DNA of 64,000 nucleotides from the NCBI GenBank assembly GCA_013396525.1, contig VWYX01000086.1:310001-374000 (forward strand). The letters are read 5' to 3'. Below are positions 12,401 through 24,716 of this stretch, one piece after another. Source of the DNA: Chaetorhynchus papuensis. Taxonomy: Eukaryota; Chordata; Aves; Passeriformes; Rhipiduridae. The translations under genes were made by a program, and so were the position numbers. A model generated the notes under the pieces. It ran no database searches, was not told the DNA's origin, and saw only the letters and a list, made by a program, of their open reading frames with translations. Position 1 is the stretch's first letter, and every line of letters begins with the position of its first letter.

Positions 12401-15400
12401 CTTGGTGTGACCCTGTCCTGCATAGGGGCAGGAGTTGGATTCAGTGGTCCTGATGGGTCCCTTCCAACTCAGTGTATGTTGTGATTCTACACCCAGCTAT
12501 ATTTTATCCAGCTTGTTGTTTAAGTAGAATTCAGGTAGAGCAGAGGAAAAAGTAGATTATTCCCTGATTCACTAGTAAAATTGAGAAACTTGGGGTAATC
12601 ATTTTGACCAGTGACAGTCTCTTTACATAAAGGATACAGTAGCAATCTAGAAATATTTAAAGGGTCTGTGCCTATTTGGGAAGGATGCATTTAGGGTATT
12701 AATATTAATAAAATCTAGTGATAAGAAAATTACTGTATTGTACAACCAAGAGCAGACAGCAAGCTGTGTGGTCTTAGTTGTTTTTCTGTTATGAAATTTT
12801 TAGGTGTTCATGTTGTAGCTTCTGCTGAAGGAGAGGGTGAGAAAGGAGCCTGGCAAGAGCTGAAGCAGCTCTTGCATTAGATCTGTTCTCCAGCAGCTCC
12901 AGCATGAAGGAGAGTTGATGGTGGAGTCTGGTTCTGGGTTTCTGGGTTTGCCACACTTGCTGGGCACTGGCATCGCCCTGCCTTGTGCAGCTCTGTCATC
13001 AGGAAACGGAACTTTTGCACTGAAATGTGCTCACTCATTCCAAGCTTCTGTCAATAGGATTTTCAGCCCTACCTTTTGCCGATGGGATTTAGGTTTATGC
13101 AGTAAGGAATGTGATTTTAGCTTGGAAAGGAAAAATGAGAGGGTTTTTTTCTGCTATACTCAGGGTTACACTGAATATATAAGCACTTTCTTCTGTTAAG
13201 GTTTAGTCAAATAGGATTCACAACAGGCTAAATCTCACTCTAGGAGAGACCTTAAGGCTACAAGCCTGATTTCTTGCTTCTGACTCAATTTTGCAGTTAA
13301 GTCTTAGTGCAATGGCCATTGGTTTTGTTGGACTTTTTTTTTTCCTGTGACATCTGCTTTGGTAATGTATGTTCATGTCCTCTTGATGTTTTAAGGAAAA
13401 ACTTCTCACTACCGACAAAAAAGGCAGGCAGAAACTATTGTGTAATGCTGAATATGAGCAAGCTTAATTCTAACTGACACCTAGTCAAAAGAAAGGGATG
13501 AAAGCCTGCACAAAAATTTGTCAACACCTCTTGAGACTGGAATATCCCAAAGACTTGCTAAAAACTCACCACGTACAAGTATAAAATTACTTGCCAAAAG
13601 ATTCTGAATGAAGCAAAACAAGCTGTAAAATATTCACTGACAGATCACAAACAGAATGAGAGGCTAAATTTGTGCTCTATAAATTCACGATAATTTGTTT
13701 ACTCGGCTTCAGCCAGTTTATAGGTTGTGCTGGAAATCTGCCAGGTCCTGGTACAGCTGAGGCTCAGTAATTCAAGGAGAAACCTTGTTACCACTTATGA
13801 GAAGAGGTTCTCAGTGCTCCTCCTGATGGAAAGTCAAATGGAATGAAAGTAGATCTTGATGTGCTCTGCACTGAATTTCAATTTTACTTGTGGGCAGTGA
13901 GGTCAAAACATCGTCACCAGATGTGTGACACCAGCAGGGCCTGTGGGGTGGTGCCATGTGTCAAACACCAGTGTCCAGGAGAGAACACTGATGCCCACCC
14001 AGGAAACACCGAGGCAAGAGCCGGGTAACAAGGAAAGGCCTGGGATGTTTGCAAGATGTTTCATGGCCCAAGAAAACTACAGCCACAAACCACTGAGAAA
14101 TGTCTCTTTATGCCCTTGGATCCTGCCCGGCTTCTGCACGTGCTGGGGAACAGATTGCTGGAAACACAGCAGAGGGCAGCAATGGAAAATGACCCTTGGA
14201 TATTCCATGCTCTGTGTATTTGCAAACAATAAACAGGCATAGGGTAAATAAAACATAAAAAATACAGAGCAGAACCAACCCTAAATAGATCCTCCAGGAG
14301 TAATCCTCCAAAAGCAGAACATTCAGGCAATGGTACAACTTAGAAAATGTCAGTGTAAATATTCTCTTCTCCTTATCCTCAGCCTTAAGCAAATCTTCTG
14401 CTGAAAGAGTGGGGGCCACAAATCAAATTGCCGCTGGGGCACTTGGAAGCCCAGTGGTTCAGTCTCATGCTATTGCATGAAAAGTACTGTGTGCAAGACT
14501 GTTCACTTTCCATTGTCTATGCAGGAGACATGAAGAGGGCATATTCATAGCAGTGAGAAACAGAAATGCAGCGTTTAACATCCGTGCACAGTAATAATTG
14601 CAAAGGGTGTTAACGCAGATGACCAGCTGATGCAGCCTCTGGTGGATTTAGTGGCCACCTGCTGAGAAGCAACCTCAGCGCTGTTGCCATGCCCTTAAAA
14701 ATCCAGTATTTTCAATGAGACAATGCCCCTTGGTTATTGAAAATAAATTAAGTTTATTCTGTCAACCTGATACATTTTAATCTGATAAAATTTAAAAAAC
14801 ACTTCTGTGACTAAACCCCAGGTTTTTAGGGTTAAACAATTTTCTGTGAGTCAGCTAAGAGTAATCTGCTACAATCAGAGCTCTGGATAATGGCTATATT
14901 TCAGACATACATTATGTGCACTTTAAGGAGATAAGTGTTAAAAAACGAAGTTGAAATAGCCTTCTTGTGGACTGTGCTAATACAGAATGGGAAGGATAGT
15001 CTAACTGTGAAACTTGAACAAAGGGGGAAAGGAGATCATTGAAGAAACTTAATTCTGAAATGGTGCGTGTGCGTGAGGGACACAGGAAGACAGAATTATT
15101 ACTGTGTCCGAGCACTTCATGCCCTGCAGAAGCAAAGAGGGTAATTTGGATCCATTTTCATTTGCCAATCGTGCCTTTTGAAGTGATGGAGTTTGGCAAG
15201 GCTGTTTATGACTTGTTTAACAATTACTAAATGAGCCTTTCTGTTAAAAAATCAAGCTGACTGTGACTCAGTAACATCTCAGATGCTTCTGCTGTTTGAT
15301 TGTATTAGATTGAATGATGTCTTGGGACTCTCATGGCCCTCAGAGAACTGTCATTTACAGTATTTAACATTTGTTCAATGGACAAAGATTATGCTGAGCT

Positions 15401-15635
15401 AGAAAACAGTAAGCAAAAAAAAAAAATCCTGGGTGATTATAAAGATAAGTGTGCCAGTATTTGATTTGGAGAGCTCTGGTCTGTGTGCTCAGACGTGCAG
15501 TGGAGATTTACACTTCCTTCCCAAATGTTCTTTTGGAGATATTTACTGTACCTACAGCAGACTGTGCTGAAATCGCATTCTGGAGGATACATGTAATGTG
15601 ATTTGAAATCAATAACATAAATCTAGTGCTTCATT
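9483..15635. other. Noncoding, 9.5-15.6 kb
   Basis: Apart from the CR1 copy at 12160-12490, I recognise nothing. A - strand frame at 14108-14419 contains an acceptor-like site ending at 14401, but it has no convincing donor. A strong - strand donor, GTGCTG|GTAAGT, near 11740 has no matching acceptor. Confidence 0.65.
12160..12490 (+). mobile_element. CR1 LINE, 5'-truncated 3' end
   Basis: Recognised from the CR1 3'-end layout: CTCTCTGGTGACCAGGGACA, then GAGGAAACAACATGAAGCTG, then GGCTGAGCACTGGAACAGGC and CTCCCTGGGGAAGTGG, then AGTGGTCCTGATGGGTCCCT with TTCCAACTCAG, ending near GTGATTCTAC where CR1 copies carry their short terminal repeat. CR1 is the main avian LINE and copies are usually truncated like this one. 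The left limit is approximate. The 88-codon and 63-codon frames over it are not functional. Confidence 0.9.
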
Positions 15636-16016
15636 TTAAAGATGAAACTTTGTGAATTTTAAACAAATTCTAAGTAAAATCCACTCACACCACAAGTATT
15701 GCATAAATCGTTCCCCAATTTCAAATTGATTGAATGGCAACTTGTTAGCACCAGAATGTCCCAACATATTCGTTTCATAACCATATGAATGACAGAGGCA
15801 AACGATGCCTGTTAAATATATACATTGATATTTTTTACCTTCTGTTGCTACTTGAGGTAATCTTAAAATACATGCTTCACCTTCAAATGTGACAGCTGTT
15901 TCATTTTGTTTTTCTTTGAGAGCTTCAACCCATCCTAGATTAGTCAGTCTTTGGTGTTGGGCAGAAGCTGTCTGCATTCCAGGCTGCTGAAACAAAGAGT
16001 ATTTTGTATCTGGCAT
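15636..16016 (-). other. Exon-like open frame, protein-like composition (hypothetical)
   Basis: A 126-codon frame on the - strand. Within it, 15839-15986 has the signals of a 148-base internal exon: an acceptor with tract ACTCTTTGTTTCAG and a donor ACAGAAG|GTAAAA, phase 0 in and phase 1 out. The enclosed peptide (QPGMQTASAQHQRLTNLGWV, then EALKEKQNETAVTFEGEACI) is less cysteine- and tryptophan-rich than the random frames around it. I do not recognise it. It could be one exon of an unknown gene, a remnant of a decayed gene, or chance; frames of this length are expected a few times in 64 kb. Confidence 0.2.
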
Positions 16017-16747
16017 ATTAAAGCCAGCATATTATAAAATCAAGCACAGTATCATCTTTACAATATAAAACGTGTGAATCACTTATATGGTTTTTGCTGT
16101 CAAATGTTGTTTGACAATCATCGTATGATAATGAAATGTATAATTAATAATAAAAATGCCAACATCTGTTAGCTTGCTATTACAGACTGATTCTAAGTGT
16201 ACTACTTGGAATGTGTCATCATTAACTTAATTAATATTAAAATCCTTTAAATACAATTTGTTTTCATTAGTTGCTAATTTAGGAGGATACAAGGCATACA
16301 GAGTAGGTTCTATTTTTTCGCTTTGTCAATAACCAAACTTCACAAATGCTTTTCAAACCGTTTAATTAATGTAAGTGTCCTATTAGCAGATGAATCCAGT
16401 TAGATGAATGTTGTTCAGCTGTGATAGACTCAGCCTTTGCCTTAGCCAGGTTTGTCTTTTTGTGGGGCCCTCTGTCTGGGGGATGTTGTTTCACCTGGTG
16501 TCCTGCCCACTAAGCTCTTTAATTGTTCTTTCTGCTTTTTTGCTGGCAAAAGAAAACACACTTAGGTGCTCGTGCAACTCCTGCTGCAATATGCAGGCCC
16601 TTGAGCTAATATTATACAGTTTTACAGTGCATGTCTGTAGCCCTGAGACACTCTCCTCACTCTCTTGCTCATTGAAAAGGTTCTGAGCTCAGGCTCCCCT
16701 GGAGGTCTGATCAGCAACTGAAAGAAAAAAACTCCCCATGAATTTAT

Positions 16748-16809
16748 GCATACATATATATAAATATATTTATATACATAAATAAATAAATGTGTGTGTA
16801 TATATGTAG
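16748..16809. repeat. TA/TAAA/TG low-complexity tract
   Basis: ATATAT, AAATAAATAAAT and TGTGTGTG runs follow each other. It is a simple-sequence patch. Confidence 0.85.
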
Positions 16810-18561
16810 GCACTTACCTGTGTATGTACATGTCTATTTACTACATGAACACTTGCCAAGAGAATTACTGGGCACTTGGAAGATTGTGTGGTGAACAAAC
16901 AGAGGCTGTTGTAGAGAAGAAATTCCCATTTCTTCTATCGTGCCATCTGCAGGGAAGGTCTTCTCTCTGGGACTAACTGTGAGGGACTGCAGAAAAACAA
17001 CCCATAAAGCAAGCCTGCCTGTCTTTTAACATGCAAATTAAAGTCATCCTCCAGTAGTCTGAGGGCGACCTAGGGATTTGCAGAGGCCATCTGAAAGCTG
17101 CAAAGCTGCTCAGTAATGGGGGTGAAAACATCTGGCTGTGGATGAAGATCTCCCAGAAACATCCCATTCTCCTGGTCACAGCTGAATTGGGAGGCATTTT
17201 GTAATTTCTGTGCTCAGAGTCTGCTGCTTGTGTGTGTCCCTGTGGTCTTTCTCTAAAAAGCTGCTAAGGCTATTGAAAACAGTAGAACCACATAGATACA
17301 TTTTATTGTGATTTATGGAACTGATAACTAAATATTTGTGATAATTGATAATTATGTTTAAATAATCCCTGCATTTTTGCAACAGTGGATGTTGCACATT
17401 TTCATAGGAACAATGCATACAGACTGACCACATTGTTCTTGACATGCAATTAAAGCTGTCCACAAGAAGTGCCCAGATCTCCATTTCCTGCCTGGGAAGA
17501 GATTGAGCTGGAATAAGTGAGAAACCATTTTTTTTTCACATCCTTTTCCTCTTCATTAAATTCTCCATCCACCATTCTGTAGTGGAAGCAATAGAAAGCA
17601 ACTGTTGCTGGTTTTGTGGAGTTACAATAAATAATTCATGAGTTGGAATTAACAGATTGTAAAAACACACTGATTGGGAAAATTTAAAAAAAAAAAGGAA
17701 AGCCAGCATTTATGCTGACCACAGAGATAAGACAGCTTTCTTCAATTCACAGTGATGTTAAGGAAATTAAAATCATCACTGAGGTCTTGTATGTCATTTA
17801 ACAAGAAGAGCGATGCCATATTTCAGTGTGAGCTGTAATAGTTCAGTCTCCTGTAGTACCTTTGCTTTTGTAGCTTTCTTCTGTCTGCAGCAGAGAGAGG
17901 CTGACACCTAAAATGAAACTTTTCAAGCTAAGCTGGTTCACTTTGATTGGCAAAAATTTGGGGAGCTCCCAGGTGTAGCTGAGCTGGCTGGCCTGAAGGA
18001 GCCTCCAGGAGGGGGAAAGGAGGGACCTTTGTCGTTTGTGCTCATTTCTTCCACCAGGACTGGGCTCTGTACTTCTGTAAAATTCCTCCAGCTGGGTCTA
18101 TCAGTCCAGTGCCTGTGGCTGAGGTTAGGTGAGATGAGTCACACCTTCTGTCTTCATCACTCATGTGAGCAGTGACTTATTTCTCCTAACCACACTTGGG
18201 AGCCAAGAGAAGTTTTAAGACGCAAATAATTTGTAACAGCTTTAGTGAACATCAAGGCAAACAAAATGAGCTGACACTAAAAGCAAACAGTAGAAAGGGA
18301 TGCAAGAAGCAGGTTGCTCCTAGGCTTTGTTTTCACGTGAGCAGCTTCCCTGTTGTATGATTTGTGTGGGACAGTAGGATGGAATAATATTTTCAGGCAG
18401 GCAGTGGGTCAGAGGTTTGGGGTTGGTTCCATTCCAGAAATTTTTAATAGTGGATTGTAATTCAGCTCTGGATATAAAGACTGCCTGAGTCAATGATTAT
18501 TGAAGCTATTTATTTTAATGAACTTCAGAGTGGATTTTTATGTGAAAATCTGGAGAAGAAA

Positions 18562-18584
18562 TTTTTTTTTTTTTTTTTTTTTTT
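18562..18584. repeat. Poly-T tract (23)
   Basis: An uninterrupted run of T, which would read as a poly-A tail for an insert on the - strand. The adjoining sequence is not a repeat I recognise. Confidence 0.9.
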
Positions 18585-21500
18585 GCATTTAGTTAGTTTA
18601 TTTTCATCCTGACTTTTTAAAAGTCACTGTCTGGGCTCACATTCTCTATGGCTTCCAGCATTCTGTTCCAACCTGCCTGCAAGTGCTCCAGTATGCCAGT
18701 GGAGCTGCTGTGACAGTGCCTCCCTCCTTCCTGTCAGGCACAGCAAATCCTTGCTGTGCAGAATGTGCAGACCTGGGGGGTTAGAGGGGCAAGTTGTCTG
18801 TTGAAGCAGCTTAGCTGGTGGGTCAGAGTAAGCCATTACCTCTGGAAGCAGGAGTGGAAGCTTATCCATGTCTGAGTGAGCAGACCAGAAGCGTGCTGAG
18901 ATGTGTGACTCCCCCTGTGCCTAACCCTGTTAGTCCCTGTCCCCTCAGTGTCCCCCTTCCCTCAGTTCACTCAGGTGGGAGCAGCTTGGTCTGCAGCAGC
19001 TGATGTTGGGATTGCTGCTCTTGCAGTATTTGTGTGCTTTCATTTTAAAAATGAGAAACTAAAACATTTGTAAAATACCTGATATGGCTAAACACATTTT
19101 TGCTTCATTTGAATATATTACCCTTTAAACAGTTCAGCCAATAACCGGGCCCATCTCTAAACAGAGATGAGCACCCCTTAGCTGGCCATGTGTTTTATGC
19201 AGAGGAGATCAATAATATTTACTAGTCTGCAAAAACTGGATAAATACAGTATTCTGCAAGCAGAGTGTGCTGTGTCTGCACCCTGATACCACTGAATTCA
19301 CAGTTAAAATGTACTGATTTTAGTGGGAACAAGTTTCAACTTTGATAAACAGAAATAAGGACAAAGCCAGCTCAGGTATTCTTCAAATAATAAGTGTTAT
19401 AAAATATAACACTTACTGTAAAGGAAAAAAACCTAATAATATTCCTGCCACGGCTGTTCTATAGTAAGTGTAATATACTAATGCAAATATAATATTTCCA
19501 TCGGCTCATGTACCCACTTTATTTCACACATACCAGAATTGCATATGCCTAATAATCTGTGCTTTTAGCATGAGAGAAGCTGGGTGTGGTCTGGCTGCTT
19601 TCTTGCAGAAGTGAATCTGTCCACTGCACTTCTGCCAGTCATCACCACTTGTCTCTCTAATTCACATCATGAAAAATGCAAACAAAAGGGCTTTTGATTC
19701 CTGCCTTCTGTACACAGAACTATGTACCCTCTACCCTTTCCCTAGTCCAGGTGAGATTGTTATCTTAGATAGTATTGTTTAATCATTGATTGAAATGTAA
19801 ACAAGTCCCGTTTTCCCTTTGTGCTGTTAATGGTTCTGGTGCATCTTTGCAGCCTGCCTGCACTTTAGGAGCCAATGAATGGTTTCTGTGCAGAGGGTGA
19901 AGCACTGCACTTTGTGCATGTGCCTTTAGCCTTTGGAGGGTGTTGTGTAAAGCATCCATGAGGTCTGAAGAGAGAGCCCATCACATGAGGGACTATAACC
20001 AATCCATCAGGTTTCAGTTCTCGGTGTTTTGCAAACCGCCTCAAATCCCCAGATTTCAGTGTCCTGGCAGTTCCAGAGTATTTGTATTATCGTTTTATTA
20101 AAAATAAAACAGTAATACAAACACTCATACTGTTCTATGATTTGATATTCTCTCTATACATGCTGAAATAACAGAAGTTCAGTGTTCAGATGGAATCAGC
20201 CAAAATGCATTTACTAAGAACTCTCCATTGTCAGAAGTTTTGCTAGGGAGAGAAACATTCAGGAGAGAAGGGCAAAGTGGACAGCCATGCTATTTAGATA
20301 TCTGCATTGTGTATTTAAATCAGATTTGATCAGTGCTTATGAAATACAAACCACTGTAGCTCTACAGCTCTTCCCTGATCATACAGCGATTCCCAGTGCT
20401 TTAGAATAAAACATACCCATGGACTGGCAGCTAAAATTAGTGATTTTGAGAATTGCTTCACCCTGCAGATCATTTCTGTAAGATTTTCAGATCTGATTCC
20501 CTTGGAGGCAGGTTTGTATCATGACTGTGGTTCTCCAGCTAAAAGCTATGCAATATTAAAATAAAGGGACCTCTAAGTGACCCATTCCCACTCTTGGAAT
20601 GCCCCATCACCCTGTTCCCTTCTTTCCCTCCCAAAGCAGATGTAGCTCATATATTTCTAATGCTGAATATATTCATATTGATGACACCAGTTTTCTAGGG
20701 CTGTTAGGAATTACCTCTGCTCTGAAAGGAGTCACATCACATGCTTAGGTCCAGCTGTTTTGGGAGATGACACCAAGTCCTACAGAGAGGTGGATGTGAA
20801 CACAATCAAGCAAAGAATAGGTGCCTCAGGCAGGATACTCTAGTGCCAAACAAAGTTTCTGTCTGGCATCAGCAATGTGTTTTGCCCCTCGGTATCTGGG
20901 CTCAATGAATGAATCTTAATTCATCTGGTAACTGAAAGACCCCTCTCATCAAATTTTGAAACCACAAGCCAGTAACAGCTGTGTGGGTAGATGAGAGGTC
21001 GGATGTGTATCAGAATAAGACTTCCTGGGTGTTTTGATATTTCATAACAAAAGCAGCAAGTGTAGCAAACCACATCAAACCCGTACAGTTGAACCAATTA
21101 AAAACATCAGCAAGTCATCTGTGCACTGAAGTCCATAAAGATTAGTGAGATGAATTATTTCCTGCTTAAGGACCACCACGAAGTAGAGGAAACTGGTCAG
21201 TGTTCCTAAACAGGACACATAATATTTTCTGTACGTCTGAGTTGGCATGGCAGCATGGAGCTGAAAGCAGAGGCAGGAAAAAAGCAGTAAAGAGTGTCAG
21301 TATTCATCACTGTGGATTTATTTATTGCTTTGCCAGGCCAGTGCACACCTTTCACATGAAGGTGGTATTAACTGAGGGAAGTATTCATCATCTCCTTTGT
21401 TTGACATAAGATATAAATCTGGTCTAAAGACTGCTTAAAGGAAATTATTTTTGAAGATTGTGTAAAAACCTGTATTGGTTTGGTTTTCATCAAGGCTGCA

Positions 21501-21604
21501 GTCCTGGCCACAAACAGCTAAGCAGAGCCCCACTTAATTGGGCTGTAACTGGCAGCACGTTCCACTCCCCTTGCTCCAAAGCTGCGGCTCAGGCCTCTCG
21601 CTCC

Positions 21605-21615
21605 TGACTCAGTCA
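21605..21615. promoter_or_regulatory. AP-1-type site
   Basis: TGACTCAGTCA contains the AP-1 core TGACTCA and lies in a modestly GC-richer patch. There is no further support. Confidence 0.2.
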
Positions 21616-24600
21616 CACACATTTAGCTCGTGATGGCTGCTCTAAGAGCAGGTAAAGCAGTGAGCATCACTGGATTTTTTGAGTCTAAACTTTGTGATTA
21701 CAGTTTTCCTGAGAGAGCAATATTTTCTATGTATAGTATGCTTTACAATACATTGGAATTTAACTACAAAGATATACACCTTCATAAGTACAGGCTATTA
21801 AAACAATTTACTGGTATGTCAACAAGTACCGAGATGTACATAAAACCAGAATAATTTGGTTTGTTTTAATGCACTGAGCCAATCCAGCAGCGTGCTGTCA
21901 AGTGCTATTGAGAATCACTTTGCACTAACGGGATGACATGACTGGAATCACATTCACTGCACATCTTAGTTCTGTTGAATGATGCAGAGCTGAAATGAAT
22001 GACTGACACTTTGTGAATAAAAGAATAAAGCAATTGTGCCATTCACACTGCATTAAGGGTGAAAATTTACTTTCTTTATATTGGGTGTTAAGATTCACTA
22101 TGTTAGAGTTCATTAAAGTAGGGGGGAGAATGGGACTCAGTGAATAATTAACAATAAGTCATTTATCAAGGAAATCTAGTTTTTCCTTCTGTTTGTAGAA
22201 AATCCATAAACAAATCACAGCTGCTTCAGAAGTGTTCGCTATGCAAACTTCTTTTTAAAAAAAGGATTTTTTTTCCAATCTTTAAGAGCTTGGATTGATT
22301 GTAATTTCTCTGGGAGTCTGTAAGGTACTTGCCAGTCATATAGCATTGATTAGCTAATTTGTCAGAAAGGTACATGATTAGCTGTCTCCCTCCTAGTTGG
22401 ATGTGTTTGCCTACTAGAGCAAATACCAGCGTGTACACATGCAAATGTAAATTTCTTCTTCATCAAAATCTTGTCAATGACACTTTGAAGGCTATTTGCC
22501 ATGAATGCTGGTGCCAAAAAAGTGGCGTTCCTTGAATTTCTGTGAAATGTAAACAAAAAATCTGATGTACAAGTAAATCAATTTGACATAATGTCAATAT
22601 TTGCAGAGTACTTTTACAATATTTCACTTTCTTTACAAAGTTGTATCTCTGCATATTCAAATTTGAAAGAAATTAGATAGACAAAGAAGCCAAACAGTCA
22701 AAAATAATTAGTCTGACATGCAAAATAAGCATCAAATAGCAAACATCTGCATTACAGTGTGCAGTGCTTTGTTACAAAAGGCATATTTTGAATACAGAGA
22801 CCGTGACAATATTTTTCCCAACGCTTTTCTGTGTTTATGGCTCCAGTGAAGTCATTTTGCCATTAAGAGCAGTGAGATCAGCACGTTACCCAAAACAATT
22901 GACCATTGTCCTTTCTAACAGCCCAGTGCATGTTGTTCTGCAGCCTTCCTCCTTCAAATGATAGGATCCCCCATGCCACAAATTTAACTTTCCTCTAGTA
23001 GTAAGTGCCACTATCTGGTTGAGATCAGTGGATTAAAAGCTTTACAGGAGTGCTGAGAATTATTATTATCTTAGTTATCACTATTTTTCAGAAGTATTTC
23101 CCAGGACTGCAGACACTCTGGGCCTCTAGATTGCAGGGTCAGACAATGCTCAGTGCCTGACACTATAATAACAAGAGAATTCATTCAAACAGAAATGGTG
23201 GTTGCCTCCTACTAGTTCTGATAGCACTCAGGTAAAGGAAAGATGTCAAAGGATGCCTGTGGGAAGAGATCTATCTCCAACCCAAAGCCATCCATGAAGT
23301 CAATAAAATTAATTTCTCATCCATAGCTGAGAGAGAAAAAGGTGCATTTACAGTAAAACACAGATACTGAATCCCATTAGCAAAACAGCACATCCCTTAC
23401 ACTTAAGTGTATATAAAGCCCTCTTTGAATGCCTTTTCAGAGCTCATGTTGCCAGCAGTTATGCCTGAAGCCTTTCATGTGACAAACTTGCCTGCACACC
23501 TGGCAAGCAGCGGCTGCTCCCTGACGGGGGCGGATTGGGTTACGGGGGGGGGCAGTGCTGGGCAAGTCTCAGGAGGGGTGGCTGAATTATTTTTTAAGAA
23601 GAAAAGCTTCAAATGGAAAGTGTAACCCAATGCTTTCTAAATGTGGAGACATGCTTAAAGAGCAGTGCTATTTAGTTTCTCTCTACTTTGGAGAAATTTA
23701 AATCCTCGATAAATAAATCCTGCTCTTCAAGTACTGAACAAATGAAATCGCCCGATTAAAATTTAGAGAAGCTCCTGCTGCACATTCCAAAAGCAGGAGG
23801 GATGATGAGAGAGTTAGACTTGCTAAAAGAGAGCAAAAGCTCAGCCTCTAGCCCGCAGAGCTAAATTCTGTCCTTGGGTCAACTCCGTGGAGCCGGGATA
23901 GCCTGGGTGTAAGCTGAGAGCAGAGCCTCACCTTCCTGGAGGAAGATCACAGCCAAAGTGAAGGCACTCCTGTAGCAGAAACAGCTGCTTTCAGAATAAA
24001 AGTCTCCCTCAGTTTGAAGCCTACAGGCATGACAAGCACAGGCTTAGCAAAAATAGACAGGGGGAGAAAGACTGGAAAACAGAAGATTATAGAAATTTTT
24101 TTTAAGCACCTAATGTACGTGGAAAAATTCTTTCATGTTCTTGTGCAGTTGTGATCTCTAGGCACAGGTGTGAGCACAAACACATTCCCCCGCAGTGGAG
24201 GCTGCCAGCATGGGAGAGGAGCTAAAACTGTTCATGCTGATGAAATGCTCTTCGAAAACACACGGCTGGGACATGCTCTCATAATATTTTTGCATGAGTG
24301 TGATCAGGTTTGTGGCCAGAGAAGCAGCAGGGATGTGGTAGGGCTCATTCAGAGCTCATCGGCCCTCTTTCAACCAGCAGTTTGGTTTAGGGTTTCCTTT
24401 TTTTCCTGGAAAATCGTCAGTCAAGCAAAAGCAATCCCCATCCAGCAATTCAGCTGTGCCTGTTGGCTCTGATGAGTCACTGGAGCAGAGACTCAGACCT
24501 GCATCATCAACACCAAAGGCGAATGCTCAAACTTGCTGGATTGTAGAATCCATCTCTCATTAAATTTAATAATATTTAATTATTCTTACAAATTGGAACA

Positions 24601-24634
24601 GCTCAAGAGTGACAGAAAAATCTCCTTTCAAGTG

Positions 24635-24716
24635 ACCGGCTCCTAGTAGTTAGAGCGGGTATGTGGGATGTAAAAGTTCAGGTTCTGAGTCCTTGCTTTG
24701 ACCCATCCTGAGCAGA
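24635..24716 (+). repeat. Relic of a tRNA-derived SINE (MIR-like head)
   Basis: The stretch CCTAGTAGTTAGAGCGGGTA resembles the A-box part and CAGGTTCTGAGTCC the B-box part of MIR/AmnSINE-type tRNA-derived repeats, at about the usual spacing. The conserved core further downstream is no longer recognisable. It is an old, decayed copy. Confidence 0.45.
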
